A stretch of 64,000 nucleotides of DNA from an endosymbiont 'TC1' of Trimyema compressum (lineage in GTDB: Bacteria > Bacillota > TC1): positions 1,393,501 to 1,457,500 of the forward strand of contig NZ_CP014606.1 of assembly GCF_001584725.1 (NCBI RefSeq). The letters run 5' to 3'. Of the stretch, positions 1 to 9,387 are shown in pieces. Numbering within the stretch: position 1 is the stretch's first letter; the number at the start of each line of letters is the position of its first letter. Under the pieces are notes generated by a model. That model saw nothing but the letters and a program-made list of their open reading frames with translations, was not told the DNA's origin and ran no database searches. Both the position numbers and the translations under genes were made by a program.

Positions 1-192
1 TTGTGTTAGATTTTCAATATAAATCTTAGATGCTCCTGAAGCAATTGCTTTATCTCTTAATGGCTCAAGCTCTTCTCCTTGCCCAACATCTCCTGCTACA
101 CAAATTACTTCATAACCATATGTTTCTTTCAACCATGCAATAATAATTGAAGTATCTAAACCGCCTGAATAGGCTAATACTACTTTTTTCAT
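1..192 (-). CDS. argG: Argininosuccinate synthase, N-terminal part (runs off the window edge)
   Basis: First 64 codons of the enzyme that condenses citrulline with aspartate using ATP, the penultimate step of arginine synthesis. The PP-loop AYSGGLDTS lies at residues 7-15 and [10 protein letters not shown] follows, both typical of ArgG. The ATG at 192 has a GGGGAGG ribosome binding site about 7 nt upstream and starts 21 nt after the argF stop, so it is the last visible gene of the arginine operon. No frameshift is seen in the visible part. The C-terminal five sixths lies outside the window. Confidence 0.95.
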   Translation of the reverse strand, partial: MKKVVLAYSGGLDTSIIIAWLKETYGYEVICVAGDVGQGEELEPLRDKAIASGASKIYIENLTQ

Positions 193-213
193 TTTAATTC
201 CTCCCCGTTCTTT

Positions 214-1164
214 CTATAATAAATTAGCTAAAATAGCTTTTTGAGCATGTAGTCTATCTTCTGCTTCATCAAAGACAACTGAGTGTTTTCCTTCAATTAC
301 ATCTTCTGTAATTTCTTCTCCTCTATGAGCTGGCAAACAATGCATCACAATTACATCTTTTGCAGCTTTTTTCAGAAGTTCTTCATTAATCTGATATTGG
401 CTTAAATGTTTTTTTCTTTCAGACATTTCTTCTTCCTGTCCCATACTTGCCCAAACATCTGCATAAAGAACATCTGCTTGACTACTGGCAACATCAATAT
501 CTGGAGTAACAATAATTTTTCCACCTGTATCTTTGGCAATACTTTTAGCAACCTGAACCCAGTTTTCTTCTGGTTCATAACCACCTGGAGAAGCAATTAC
601 TATTTCCATACCCATTTTAGCACCACCAATCATTAGTGAATGTGCCATATTATTACCATCACCTATATAAGCCAGTTTCACACCCTTTAAATTATGTCCC
701 TTATGTTCTCTAATTGTTTGTAAATCAGCTAAAACTTGACAAGGATGTAAAGCATCAGTCAAACCATTAATAATTGGAATAGAAGCATAAGTTGCTAATT
801 CTTCAACATCATCATGACTGTAGGTACGAATCATAACGCCGTCTAAATAACGACTTAAAACCCGAGCCGTATCGCGAATCGGTTCTCCTCTACCCATTTG
901 CAAATCAGTAGCTGATAAAAATAGGGGATAGCCACCTAGTTGGATCATGCCAACTTCAAAAGATACTCTAGTTCTAGTTGAGCTTTTTTGGAAAATTAGC
1001 CCTAATGTTTTTCCTTTTAATAGTTCATGAGGTTCTCCTTTTTTTACTTTACCTTTCAAATAATCAGCAAAATCTAAAAGGAAAACAATTTCTTCACTTG
1101 TGTAGTCTTTCAGGCTTAAAAAGTCTCTGCCTTTTAAAGAACCTGTCATTTCTAGTAAACTCAT
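214..1164 (-). CDS. argF: Ornithine carbamoyltransferase
   Basis: Transfers the carbamoyl group of carbamoyl phosphate to ornithine, giving citrulline, in the cytoplasm. The 316 aa match the family length. The carbamoyl-phosphate loop SSTRTR is at 61-66, HPCQ at 140-143, the ornithine-binding D..SMG at 236-242 and HCLP at 275-278; all key residues are present. The start codon directly abuts the argD stop, indicating translational coupling. The arginine-synthesis context favours an anabolic over a catabolic enzyme, since no arcA or arcC is nearby. Intact. Confidence 0.96.
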   Translation of the reverse strand: MSLLEMTGSLKGRDFLSLKDYTSEEIVFLLDFADYLKGKVKKGEPHELLKGKTLGLIFQKSSTRTRVSFEVGMIQLGGYPLFLSATDLQMGRGEPIRDTARVLSRYLDGVMIRTYSHDDVEELATYASIPIINGLTDALHPCQVLADLQTIREHKGHNLKGVKLAYIGDGNNMAHSLMIGGAKMGMEIVIASPGGYEPEENWVQVAKSIAKDTGGKIIVTPDIDVASSQADVLYADVWASMGQEEEMSERKKHLSQYQINEELLKKAAKDVIVMHCLPAHRGEEITEDVIEGKHSVVFDEAEDRLHAQKAILANLL

Positions 1165-2328
1165 TTAATTGCCCCTTTCCTCTAACAAATCATCTAATAA
1201 GAAAATTAATTTATCTATTTCTTCCTCTTCAATTGTCAAAGGCGGTAAGAAACGCATTGTATTACCTTTAGCTTGATTAATAATAATGCCTTTTTCATAG
1301 GCTTTTGCCACTAAATCAGAGCCATCATCAACTAAGGAAAAGCCAACCATTAAACCTCTGCCTTTTAATTCTAAAATAGATTCATGTTTTTGCTGTAAAG
1401 CAAATAGACCAGATGATAGATAAACACTTCTCTTTTTTATTGTATCCATAAATCCATCAGATAGCAATGTTTCAAGGACAACAATTCCTCCTCTACAAGC
1501 AACTGGATTGCCACCAAAAGTAGAACCGTGATCACCTGGTACAAAAGTTTCAGCAACTTCAGCTTTAGCTAAAATAGCACCTAATGGTAATCCCCCTCCT
1601 AGTGCTTTTGCACTGGTAAGAATATCGGGTTCGACACCAAGCCATTCATAAGCAAACAGGCTACCAGTACGACCTAATCCAGTCTGTATTTCATCAAAAA
1701 TCAAAAGCAGATTCTGTTCTTTACATAATTGGTTTAAATCCTTCATAAACCCTACAGTACAACTATTTAGTCCACCTTCTCCTTGAATAGGTTCTACTAA
1801 AATAGCGCACACATCTTCATTAACTAAGGCTTTTACACTTTCAATATCATTTAATATAGCATACTCAAAGCCTGTTGGTAATGGAGAGAAGTTGGTATGA
1901 AAACTGTCTTGTCCTGTTGCACTTACAGTAGCTAAAGTTCTGCCATGAAAAGACTCTTTAAAAGTTATAATCTTATTCTTCTCCTTACCATACTTGCCTT
2001 CACTATATTTCCGAGCTAATTTAATAGCACCTTCATTAGCTTCTGCTCCTGAATTTGAGAAAAACACTTTATCAAAACAAGTATTTTCTACCAGTAGCTC
2101 CGCTAACTTTAATTGAGGTTCTGTTTGAAAATAATTTGAACAGTGAATTAATTGCTCCACTTGATCTATCATGGCCTCCACTAAAGGTTTATAACCATAG
2201 CCTAAGGCATTAACTGCAATACCACTGAGAAAATCCAAATATATTTTACCATTTTCATCAATTAAATAATTCCCTTCACCTTTAACCATTTTTTCTGGAA
2301 AAGGTTTATATGTATTCATTAAATTCAT
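1165..2328 (-). CDS. argD: Acetylornithine aminotransferase
   Basis: PLP-dependent class III aminotransferase that makes N-acetylornithine from N-acetylglutamate semialdehyde and glutamate. 387 aa. SGAEANE, which contacts the cofactor phosphate, is at 93-99; the FDEIQTGLGRTG segment holds the Asp that contacts the pyridine ring (about 211-222); the Schiff-base lysine is K241 in SAKALGGGLPLG. It sits between argB (11 nt upstream) and argF (0 nt downstream). The class also contains ornithine and GABA aminotransferases; the operon context decides for ArgD. Intact. Confidence 0.95.
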   Translation of the reverse strand: MNLMNTYKPFPEKMVKGEGNYLIDENGKIYLDFLSGIAVNALGYGYKPLVEAMIDQVEQLIHCSNYFQTEPQLKLAELLVENTCFDKVFFSNSGAEANEGAIKLARKYSEGKYGKEKNKIITFKESFHGRTLATVSATGQDSFHTNFSPLPTGFEYAILNDIESVKALVNEDVCAILVEPIQGEGGLNSCTVGFMKDLNQLCKEQNLLLIFDEIQTGLGRTGSLFAYEWLGVEPDILTSAKALGGGLPLGAILAKAEVAETFVPGDHGSTFGGNPVACRGGIVVLETLLSDGFMDTIKKRSVYLSSGLFALQQKHESILELKGRGLMVGFSLVDDGSDLVAKAYEKGIIINQAKGNTMRFLPPLTIEEEEIDKLIFLLDDLLEERGN

Positions 2329-2339
2329 TATATATTCTC

Positions 2340-3242
2340 CTATTTCACAATCATAGTGCCAATACCCTCATCAGTAAATACTTCTAATAAAATAGAATGA
2401 GGCACACGTCCATCAATAATATGAACCTTACTAACCCCTTTGTCTAAAGCATTGATACAACACTCAACTTTAGGAATCATGCCTCCCGAAATGACCCCGC
2501 CCTGAATTAATTGCTTAATATCATCAACATGAAGACTATTGAAAATAGTCTTATCTCCATTGCTATTTTCTGAGTATATACCTTCAGTATCTGTTAATAA
2601 AACAAACTTATCCGCTCTTAATGCAGCCGCAACCTCTCCAGCCATAAAATCTGCATTAATATTGTAAGTTTCCTGATCTTCGCCAATAGCAATAGGTGCA
2701 ATAACTAGAATATAGCCTTGCTCAATTACGTCTACTAAAACTGTTTTATCAATAGTTTTAATTTGACCAACAAAGCCAATATCCACTTTCTCTTCTTCAC
2801 CCGTATCACTATAAATAGTTTGAAAATACTTTTCAGCCACAATCATGGCACCATCTTTGCCACACATACCAAAAGCATTGCCACCATGATAGTTTATGCC
2901 TGCAACGATTTCCTTATTAATTTTTCCTACTAAAACCATTTCAGCAATTTCCATAACCTCTTTATCTGTATAACGCAAGCCATTTACGAAGCGGGTTTCT
3001 TTACCTAAACGTTCTAACATAGATGTAATTTCAGGCCCACCACCATGAACAATTACTGGATTCATGCCAACAAGCTTCATTAAAACAATATCTTGAAACA
3101 CACTTTGTTTTAATTCCTCATTAATCATAGCATTGCCACCATACTTCACTACTACAATTTTGCCATGAAAGCTCTGAATATAAGGCAGAGCCTCTACTAA
3201 AATAGCAGCTTTTTTCTTGGCTGTTTCATATTTATTATCCAT
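2340..3242 (-). CDS. argB: N-acetylglutamate kinase
   Basis: Phosphorylates N-acetylglutamate with ATP, normally the committed, feedback-controlled step of the acetyl cycle. 300 aa of the amino-acid-kinase fold: VVKYGGNAM at 31-39 with the catalytic Lys K33, and HGGGPEIT near 66-73. The N-terminal roughly 25-residue amphipathic stretch before the kinase core resembles the helix of hexameric, arginine-inhibited NAGKs; inhibition by arginine is therefore inferred, not shown. It lies 8 nt after argJ and 11 nt before argD. Intact. Confidence 0.95.
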   Translation of the reverse strand: MDNKYETAKKKAAILVEALPYIQSFHGKIVVVKYGGNAMINEELKQSVFQDIVLMKLVGMNPVIVHGGGPEITSMLERLGKETRFVNGLRYTDKEVMEIAEMVLVGKINKEIVAGINYHGGNAFGMCGKDGAMIVAEKYFQTIYSDTGEEEKVDIGFVGQIKTIDKTVLVDVIEQGYILVIAPIAIGEDQETYNINADFMAGEVAAALRADKFVLLTDTEGIYSENSNGDKTIFNSLHVDDIKQLIQGGVISGGMIPKVECCINALDKGVSKVHIIDGRVPHSILLEVFTDEGIGTMIVK

Positions 3243-3250
3243 AATATCTC

Positions 3251-4477
3251 CTAACTTCTGTAACTGCCATTGATTTTCACATAATCATATGACAAGTCAC
3301 ATGTATAAACAATAGCATCTCCTTTGCCTTCTCCCATTTCCACGAGATAGTAAATATCCTTTTCTTTTAAAATTTTTCTAGCTTTATCTTCATCAAAGGA
3401 TAGTCCTTGACCCATTTCACAAACTAAAAACTCCCCTTGTTTACTGCCAATATAGATATTGGTTTCTTCAGGTTTAAAGTCAATACCAGCATTACCAACA
3501 GCACTTAAAATTCTACCCCAGTTAGCATCTTCACCAAAAGCAGCTGTCTTAACTAAACTAGAGGTAGCTACAGACTTACCAGCTTTCATAGCATCTTCTT
3601 CATTTTTTGCACCATCAATACGCACTTCAATAAACTTAGTAGCCCCTTCCCCATCTCTCGCAATACTTTTAGCCATTTCATTTAAAATATTAACTAATCT
3701 ATCATTAAAAATATCATAAAGTTCATCGTCTTTTGATTCAACTTTGCGAATACCACTGGCGCCATTAGCCATTACAATAACCATATCATTAGTACTTGTA
3801 TCCCCATCAACAGTAATACAATTAAACGTTTTATCAATAGCTTCTTTTAGCATTTCATCTAAAAGCCCTTTTTCAATGGCAATATCAGTAGTTACAAAAC
3901 CTAACGTTGTAGCCATATTAGGGTGAATCATCCCACTACCTTTACAAACCCCCCCCAGATAACAGCTTTTACCTTCAAATTCAAAACCTCTCACAAAAGA
4001 TTTTGGAAATGTATCTGTCGTTAAGATAGCTTCAGCAGCATCTTCACCATGATCTTTACTATCTCCTAAAAGCCCACTACAATTCTTAATCCCCTCAACA
4101 ATAATCTCCATTGGTAAATGAACACCAATTACACCTGTTGAAGCTACCAATACCTCTTCATCCTTTAAGCCCAAGGACTCTGCTGTAACTTGACACATTG
4201 TTTCAGCATCACCATAGCCTTTTTTACCTGTACAAGCATTGGCATTACCACTGTTAACAACCATACCTCTAATACTACCACCAGCAATTTTTTTCTGAGT
4301 TAAAACAACAGGGGCTGCTTTCACTTTATTTTGGGTGAATACACCACTGGCAACAGCAGGTAATTCACTATAAATTAACATTAAATCTTTTTTTCTTCTT
4401 TTAACACCTGAATGAATGCTACCGCATTTAAATCCTTTAGGAAATACAATGCCATACTGATTGTCAAATTCTTCCAT
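3251..4477 (-). CDS. argJ: Bifunctional glutamate N-acetyltransferase / ornithine acetyltransferase
   Basis: Recycles the acetyl group from N-acetylornithine to glutamate; many ArgJ enzymes also use acetyl-CoA to start the cycle. 408 aa. The self-cleavage motif HPNMATTLGF places the alpha/beta junction between A189 and T190, with T190 the nucleophile. The C-terminus DLSYDYVKINGSYRS has the usual family ending. No separate argA or argE is seen here, which fits the cyclic pathway. It sits between argC (22 nt) and argB (8 nt). Intact. Confidence 0.95.
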   Translation of the reverse strand: MEEFDNQYGIVFPKGFKCGSIHSGVKRRKKDLMLIYSELPAVASGVFTQNKVKAAPVVLTQKKIAGGSIRGMVVNSGNANACTGKKGYGDAETMCQVTAESLGLKDEEVLVASTGVIGVHLPMEIIVEGIKNCSGLLGDSKDHGEDAAEAILTTDTFPKSFVRGFEFEGKSCYLGGVCKGSGMIHPNMATTLGFVTTDIAIEKGLLDEMLKEAIDKTFNCITVDGDTSTNDMVIVMANGASGIRKVESKDDELYDIFNDRLVNILNEMAKSIARDGEGATKFIEVRIDGAKNEEDAMKAGKSVATSSLVKTAAFGEDANWGRILSAVGNAGIDFKPEETNIYIGSKQGEFLVCEMGQGLSFDEDKARKILKEKDIYYLVEMGEGKGDAIVYTCDLSYDYVKINGSYRS

Positions 4478-4499
4478 TCTCTATCTTCCTCTCTTAAAT

Positions 4500-5555
4500 C
4501 TAAGGGAAAACAGGGGCTGCTAACAATCCCTTTGTTTCCTCTAAGCCAAATAAAATATTCATATTTTGAATTGCCTGTCCACTAGCACCCTTCCCTAAAT
4601 TATCAATAACTGACAATACAACTAAGACACCAGCGTCTTCATCTAAAACAACATTAATATGACATAAATTAGTGCCAAAAACCCATTTTGTTGTAGGCAA
4701 TACACCTTTATCTAAAATTTTAACAAAAGCTTCATTTTGATAATGCTTAATTAAAACATCTCTAATCTCGTCTTCCTTAAATGCCTTATTTTTCAGTTGA
4801 CAATAAATGGTACTAAAGATACCTCTTGTCATTGGCACTAAATGAGGTGAAAATAAAATTTTGACTGGTTTATGACCAAAAGGTGTCAAATGACTTTCCA
4901 TTTCTGGCTTATGTCTATGTTTCCCCGTACCATAAGCTAATAAATTTTCATCTTCTTCACAAAAATGGGTTAATAGTTTTGGCGCTCTACCAGCTCCACT
5001 TACACCTGATTTAGCATCAGCAATAATAGAGTCTTCTTCTATGATGCCTGCTTCCAATAATGGCGCTAAAGGCAGCTGTATACTGGTTGGGTAACAGCCA
5101 GGATTTGCAATTAGCCAAGTATCTTTTGTAATTTTTCCTCGATGAAGTTCTGGTATAGAATAAACAGCTTCATCTAACAATTCTGGTGCAACATGGTCTA
5201 CTTGATACCACTTTTCATAAAGAGCTTGTTCTTCTAAACGAAAGTCAGCACCTAGATCCACTAGCATCTTACCTTGTTTTTTAACTTCCAAAGCTAATTC
5301 CATAGATTGACCATGAGGTAAAGCAGTAAAAATAACATCAGAATCTCTAACAACCTGTTCCCCATCTAAAGCTTCAAGACGCTCATCAGCAATACCCTGA
5401 AAAGCCCCAACTGTTTCTCTATACAATTTTCCTGCAGCGCTTTTAGAAATCAAATGGGCAATTTTAATGTCATCTCTGTATTTTAGACCCTGATACAAAC
5501 CCATTCCTGCATATCCAGTTGCCCCATAAATACTTACTTTTACCTTTTTACTCAC
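4500..5555 (-). CDS. argC: N-acetyl-gamma-glutamyl-phosphate reductase
   Basis: NADPH-dependent reductase making N-acetylglutamate semialdehyde. 351 aa: Rossmann motif GATGYAG at 11-17 and the active-site cysteine C154 in NPGCYPTS. The start is GTG at 5555, with GGAGGAG about 8 nt upstream; no in-frame ATG fits better. First gene of the operon, which runs argC-J-B-D-F-G without internal terminators. Its promoter overlaps a palindrome that is probably an ArgR site, so the operon is likely repressed by arginine. Intact. Confidence 0.95.
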   Translation of the reverse strand: MSKKVKVSIYGATGYAGMGLYQGLKYRDDIKIAHLISKSAAGKLYRETVGAFQGIADERLEALDGEQVVRDSDVIFTALPHGQSMELALEVKKQGKMLVDLGADFRLEEQALYEKWYQVDHVAPELLDEAVYSIPELHRGKITKDTWLIANPGCYPTSIQLPLAPLLEAGIIEEDSIIADAKSGVSGAGRAPKLLTHFCEEDENLLAYGTGKHRHKPEMESHLTPFGHKPVKILFSPHLVPMTRGIFSTIYCQLKNKAFKEDEIRDVLIKHYQNEAFVKILDKGVLPTTKWVFGTNLCHINVVLDEDAGVLVVLSVIDNLGKGASGQAIQNMNILFGLEETKGLLAAPVFP

Positions 5556-5586
5556 AGTTAATCTCCTCCATTTTTATATACCCCTT

Positions 5587-5616
5587 ATTATACATCTTTA
5601 TGTATAATAAAGTCAA
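5587..5616 (-). promoter_or_regulatory. argC operon promoter overlapping an ArgR-like operator
   Basis: Reading the minus strand, TTGACT (5616-5611), an 18-nt spacer and a perfect TATAAT (5592-5587) form a sigma-A promoter about 30 nt before the argC GTG. The palindrome tatacat-cttt-atgtata at 5589-5606 covers the -10 box and part of the spacer, where a repressor would block initiation. Its AT-rich TAT(A/G)CAT half-site character fits an ARG box. A second weaker candidate, tatgcat ... atgcata (5651-5657/5673-5679), lies upstream. Confidence 0.65.
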
Positions 5617-5712
5617 TATTTTAGTATAATATTCCTTTTATAACTTTAGATATGCATATTATTCATGTATTAATGCATAAATTCTAATTATTTTTTCTAT
5701 TTATATTTTTTA

Positions 5713-5760
5713 GTTAGATTACTTGCTATGTCTAAAGCATTATAGTATAATCAGTCTAAC
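5713..5760 (+). promoter_or_regulatory. Promoter of the AbrB-like gene framed by an inverted repeat
   Basis: TTGCTA (5723-5728), 17 nt, TATAAT (5746-5751) is a good sigma-A promoter. The hexamers gttaga (5713-5718) and tctaac (5755-5760) form an inverted repeat flanking both boxes, a layout that would let a dimeric regulator, possibly the AbrB-like product itself, control it. Confidence 0.55.
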
Positions 5761-5811
5761 AAGTTATACAAGTATTACTATTCATACACAAAGGAAAAGG
5801 AGATTATTGCC

Positions 5812-6015
5812 ATGATGAAAACGCCAGATGGAAAATTTATGGGCTCAGTTAAAGTAGGTTCAAAAGGACAAATTGTAATCCCTAAAGAAGTCCGGGACAT
5901 GTTTAATATTGAAACAGGAGAAACGCTAATACTTCTAGCAGATATTAATCAAGGTATTGCTATTCAAAAATTTGCAACCTATGAAACATTTGCAAAAGAA
6001 ATTTTTTTGCGCTAA
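5812..6015 (+). CDS. SpoVT/AbrB-type transcription regulator with altered C-terminus
   Basis: Small DNA-binding protein of the swapped-hairpin AbrB fold. The core GSVKVGSKGQIVIPKEVR and the following DMF.IETGETLILLAD segment span about residues 10-45 of 67 and are intact. AAGGAG lies 9 nt upstream of the first ATG; a second ATG follows at 5815. The reading frame changes in a run of seven T near 6001: with six T it would continue AKNNPEEAE and stop at 6040, just before the next ATG. The last roughly 10 residues have therefore been replaced, though the DNA-binding part is unaffected. It heads a decayed ABC-exporter operon and probably regulated it. Confidence 0.85.
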   Translation: MMKTPDGKFMGSVKVGSKGQIVIPKEVRDMFNIETGETLILLADINQGIAIQKFATYETFAKEIFLR

Positions 6016-6041
6016 AAACAATCCTGAAGAGGCTGAGTAAA

Positions 6042-6787
6042 ATGAATGCTATTGAAATTAAGAATCTAACAAAAACCTATGGACAAAAAACTGTTGTAGA
6101 TTCATTGACACTGTCCATTAAAAAAGGGGAGCTTTTTTCATTACTATGTCAGAATGCAGCCGAAAAAACAACTACGATTAAAATGCTCTGTTGTTTGTTA
6201 AAGCCAACGGCAGGAGATGCAGTCTTATTAGGCAACAGTATCCTTACACAAACCCATGAAGTCAAGCAAAAAATTAATGTATCACCACAAGAAACAGCTA
6301 TTGCACCTAATTTATCTGTATCTGAAAATTTAATATTTATAGCAGGTATTTATGGAAGTAAAAAAGAGATTGCAAAAAAGAAACATTGGAAATAATGAAA
6401 ATACTTGGATTAGAAGCTATTGCAAAAGACAAAGCTAAAATACTTTCTGGAGGAATGCAAAGACGTCTCAGTATTGCTATGGCACTCATTACAAAACCTC
6501 AAATACTTTTCTTAGATGAGCCTACTTTAGGACTTGATGTAGTTGCAAGGAGAGAACTATGGCAAACCATTAGTGCTTTAAAAGACCATGTTACCATTAT
6601 CTTAACGACTCTCATTACCTAGAAGAAGCTGAAGCACTTTCAGATCGCATTTGGTATTATGTTAAAAGGCAAATTAATGGCTAATGGTACTGTCAAAGAG
6701 CTTATTACAAAAACCAGAACTAAGAATTTTGAAGATGCTTTTATAAATTTAGCCACTGGACAGGAGGTACTCAAATGGGATTGTTAA
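6042..6787 (+). pseudogene. ABC transporter ATP-binding protein, decayed
   Basis: ABC-2 exporter ATPase. The N-terminal part MNAIEIKNLTKTYGQKTVVD, signature LSGGMQRR, Walker [13 protein letters not shown] and the C-terminal region are all recognisable but split over several frames. Breaks: loss of one A in the A-run near 6375, an extra CT near 6607 and an extra T near 6651. The Walker A is also ruined: where GPNGAGKTTT is expected the sequence reads CQNAAEKTTT, four substitutions that no reading error in a homopolymer can explain. It overlaps the start of the permease gene. It cannot be a working ATPase. Confidence 0.88.
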
Positions 6788-7506
6788 TATTTGCAGGCAG
6801 AAATCGCAAAGAAATTTTAAGAGACCCAATAAATTTAGCTTTTGGACTTGGTTTTCCTATTGTAATACTCTTACTTTTATCAGCCATTCAAAGCAATATT
6901 CCAATAAACTTATTTGAAATCGTTAACTTAGCTCCTGGAGTAGCTGTTTTTGGTCTCTCTTTTATCTCATTATTTTCTGGTATGTTAATAGCTAAAGATA
7001 GAAGTTCTTCTTTTTTAACCCGTTTATTTGCTTCACCTTTACACTCAACTGATTTTATTGGAGGCTATGCATTTCCATTAATCCCTATAGCAATTATGCA
7101 AAGCACCATTTGCTTTTTAGTCTCTTTATTTTTAGGCTTAACATTTTCCATAAATATTTTATGGGCAATCATTATACTCCTTCCTTCTGCTTTTCTTTTT
7201 ATTGCTATTGGCTTACTGGCAGGAAGTTTTTTAATGATAAACAAGTTGGAGGCGTCTGTGGCGCCCTATTAACAAATTTAACAGCCTGGTTAAGTGGCGC
7301 TTGGTTTGATTTAAATCTTGTAGGCGGACTTTTTAGAGATATTGCCTACTTATTACCTTTTGTTCATGCTGTAGAAGCAACACGAGGAGCCTTTAAAAGG
7401 TGATTTCAATTTAATCTCCCCCCATCTTTGGTGGGTATTAGGCTATAGTATTGTTACCTTTATATTTGCAGTTCTCGTTTTTAGAAGAAAAATGAAAAAA
7501 CAATAA
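6775..7506 (+). pseudogene. ABC-2 type permease, decayed
   Basis: Partner of the preceding ATPase. The first 165 codons encode a soluble start (FAGRNRKEILRDPINLAFG) followed by hydrophobic segments typical of ABC-2 permeases. The frame breaks near 7245 (continuing VGGVCGALLTNLTAWLSGAW) and again near 7400 (continuing ISPHLWWVLGYSIVTFIFAV), ending RRKMKKQ at 7506. At least two frameshifts; non-functional as a single polypeptide. The substrate is unknown; an AbrB/ATPase/permease arrangement usually means drug or peptide export. Confidence 0.85.
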
Positions 7507-7528
7507 TTATACTATATAAATCATACAA

Positions 7529-7558
7529 AAAGAGTCATTCAAAAATGAATGACTCTTT
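7529..7558. terminator. Bidirectional terminator between convergent genes
   Basis: Perfect 12-bp stem aaagagtcattc (7529-7540) / gaatgactcttt (7547-7558) with a 6-nt loop and A/T runs on both sides, between the ABC permease (plus) and the LRR gene (minus). Confidence 0.9.
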
Positions 7559-7567
7559 AATTTCATT

Positions 7568-8474
7568 TTAATCATCAAGGGGATTATGATCAATTAATAA
7601 ATTTTTCAAATGAGGTAATTGTTTTAGCCAAACAGGACTTTCCGTTATATAATTGTAATCCACATCCAGCTCTCTCGGGGACTTTATTTGACCCATTGAG
7701 TCAGGTAATTCCGTAAGTTTATTTAACCGCATATGTAAAACCTCTAATGACTCTAAGTCTCCAATAGTATTAGGTAAAATTTCCAGCTTATTCTCATCAG
7801 CATCGAACTCAACTAATTTTTTAAGATTTCCTATATTATCCGGTAATGTCTTTAGCTTGTTTCTACTAATTGATAGACGCTTCAATTCAGTTAAACTCCC
7901 TAAAGCTGACTCAAATTCAGTTAATTCATTATTCGCTAATAATACCCGCTTAACATTACTTATTTTATAGAATCCTAAAGGCATCTCTTTTAAGCGATTG
8001 TGGGTCAAATTCAATTCTCTTAATTCATCTAAGCTTGAAATACAATCACTAACTTGATGAATATGGTTAAATGCTAATACTAGTGTTCTTAAATACTTTA
8101 ATTGTTTTATTTCATCAGGAACTTCTTTTATTTTGTTATCAAATAAGTCTAAATTTTCTAAATGCTTCATTGTAAATAAGTATTCTGGCATTTCACTCAA
8201 ATGATTATGAGCTAAATCCAATGTTTTCAAATGCTGTAGTCGCCTTACTTCCTCTGGAAATGTTTTAATATGATTGTAGCTTAAATTTTACATATTCCAA
8301 ATTAGTTAAATAGCCAATACCTGTAATATCTTTAATGAAGTGATTTGACCCTTGAAGCTTTGCTATGGGCAACAGGTCTTCCTTTGTCACCTCTGAATCT
8401 ATTGATTCCTTTTTTAATGTTGTCATTATTAATTTAGCAAACCATTTATCTGGAAAAATCGAATGAATTTTCAT
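7568..8474 (-). pseudogene. Leucine-rich repeat protein, single frameshift
   Basis: The start codon at 8474 opens MKIHSIFPDKWFAKLIMTTL and a short globular N-terminus; the frame then shifts near 8275 and continues HIKTFPEEVRRLQHLKTLDL through about nine 23-residue LRRs (LxxLxLxxNxLxxLPxxIG type). No signal peptide, so the product was probably cytoplasmic, of the bacterial Ras-like/plant intracellular LRR kind. The frameshift separates the N-terminus from the repeats; the repeat part alone is a 220-codon frame. Function unknown. A relative lies at 33961-34721. Confidence 0.8.
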
Positions 8475-9011
8475 TATTACTCCTCCTTAAATAGTCGTTC
8501 TTAATGAAACAGCGCCTAATCTAATAATAGTATAATTTTTAGATTTTTACAACTCTATCCTAAACTATATTGCAAATTTTAAGCAAGCCATTTTTTAAAA
8601 CAATGCCACTTGAGTTTCACTTTTTTAAGTATAAGCTTTTCATAGTCTGTCATTAATGTTTCAATTTCCTGCCCCCCTTCTCTGTATCCCATTCTTTAAA
8701 TGTATCCCTGTCTCTTCCATGATGTTCTATTTTTGTCCTGTTTCTCCTCCCGATAATAATTGAGTTTCAGGTGCACTACTACTAACTCCATTTAAAATAG
8801 AGGATAGTGTATAGTAAGTTCCTTGAAAATCCAACACTATTTTAATTAGAAGTCATTGTGTGATTACTATAATTGGGAAATACCCTCTGTCCAGTTGCTC
8901 TTACCCGAGCCTACCAATATTATATATAGTTTTTTATAGCAAATAAAATATATCCTTTTATCATATACGAATCCTTAACATAAAAAATTCTCTTAATATT
9001 TTCTTAATATA
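8475..9011. other. Intergenic region with one possible decayed ORF
   Basis: No intact gene. On the minus strand 8692-8579 reads MGYREGGQEIETLMTDYEKL and about 17 more residues, and an upstream out-of-frame stretch also looks coding, so this may be the tail of a lost gene; I do not recognise it. The rest of the interval is AT-rich and featureless. Confidence 0.3.
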
Positions 9012-9048
9012 ATATGACACCTAGCTGTCATATTGCACTTGCTATAAT
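9012..9048 (+). promoter_or_regulatory. Extended -10 promoter with upstream operator-like palindrome
   Basis: TGCTATAAT (-10 at 9043-9048, extended by TGn) lacks a clear -35 box. Exactly where the -35 would be lies an inverted repeat atatgaca (9012-9019) / tgtcatat (9026-9033), as expected of a regulator-controlled promoter. It drives the gene at 9083. Confidence 0.5.
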
Positions 9049-9082
9049 TATATTACAATAATTAGAAAGGAGCTGCAAAATT

Positions 9083-9384
9083 ATGGATAATGATGTTTTT
9101 TATTGCTCATTTAACTTAAAAAAGAAGCCTCTATTTCTGATTTCTTGCAAGCAGCAGAGAAACTTAATAATGAGTATATATCTAAGCAAAAAGGCTATAT
9201 ATCATGGAAACAAATGGTTGATGGAAATACTTGGGCAGACTTTTTACAATTTGAAACAATGGCTGATGTTAAAAATTTTGAAGAAAATTCTAGTAATGCT
9301 GGTGAATTAGCTGAAAACTTCTACTCATACATTGACTTAAATAGTTGTAAAGTGAACTACTTTTCTATTGTAAGAAGCTATTAA
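9083..9384 (+). pseudogene. Dimeric alpha-beta-barrel (ABM-like) small protein, frameshifted
   Basis: AAAGGAGC precedes the ATG at 9083. The first 13 residues MDNDVFYCSFNLK are followed, after restoring one A to a six-A run near 9120, by KEASISDFLQAAEKLNNEY, GYISWKQMVDGNTWADFLQF and so on to 9384, about 100 residues in all. The pattern resembles small ferredoxin-like proteins of the antibiotic-biosynthesis-monooxygenase fold that are common in clostridia; no biochemical role can be assigned. One homopolymer indel is the only defect, so this could be a phase-variable or mis-sequenced gene. Confidence 0.6.
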
Positions 9385-9387
9385 TAT

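Noticed and set aside
3459..3926. Plus-strand ORFs over argJ
   Set aside because: Antisense shadows of an intact gene with all family motifs; no RBS or promoter.
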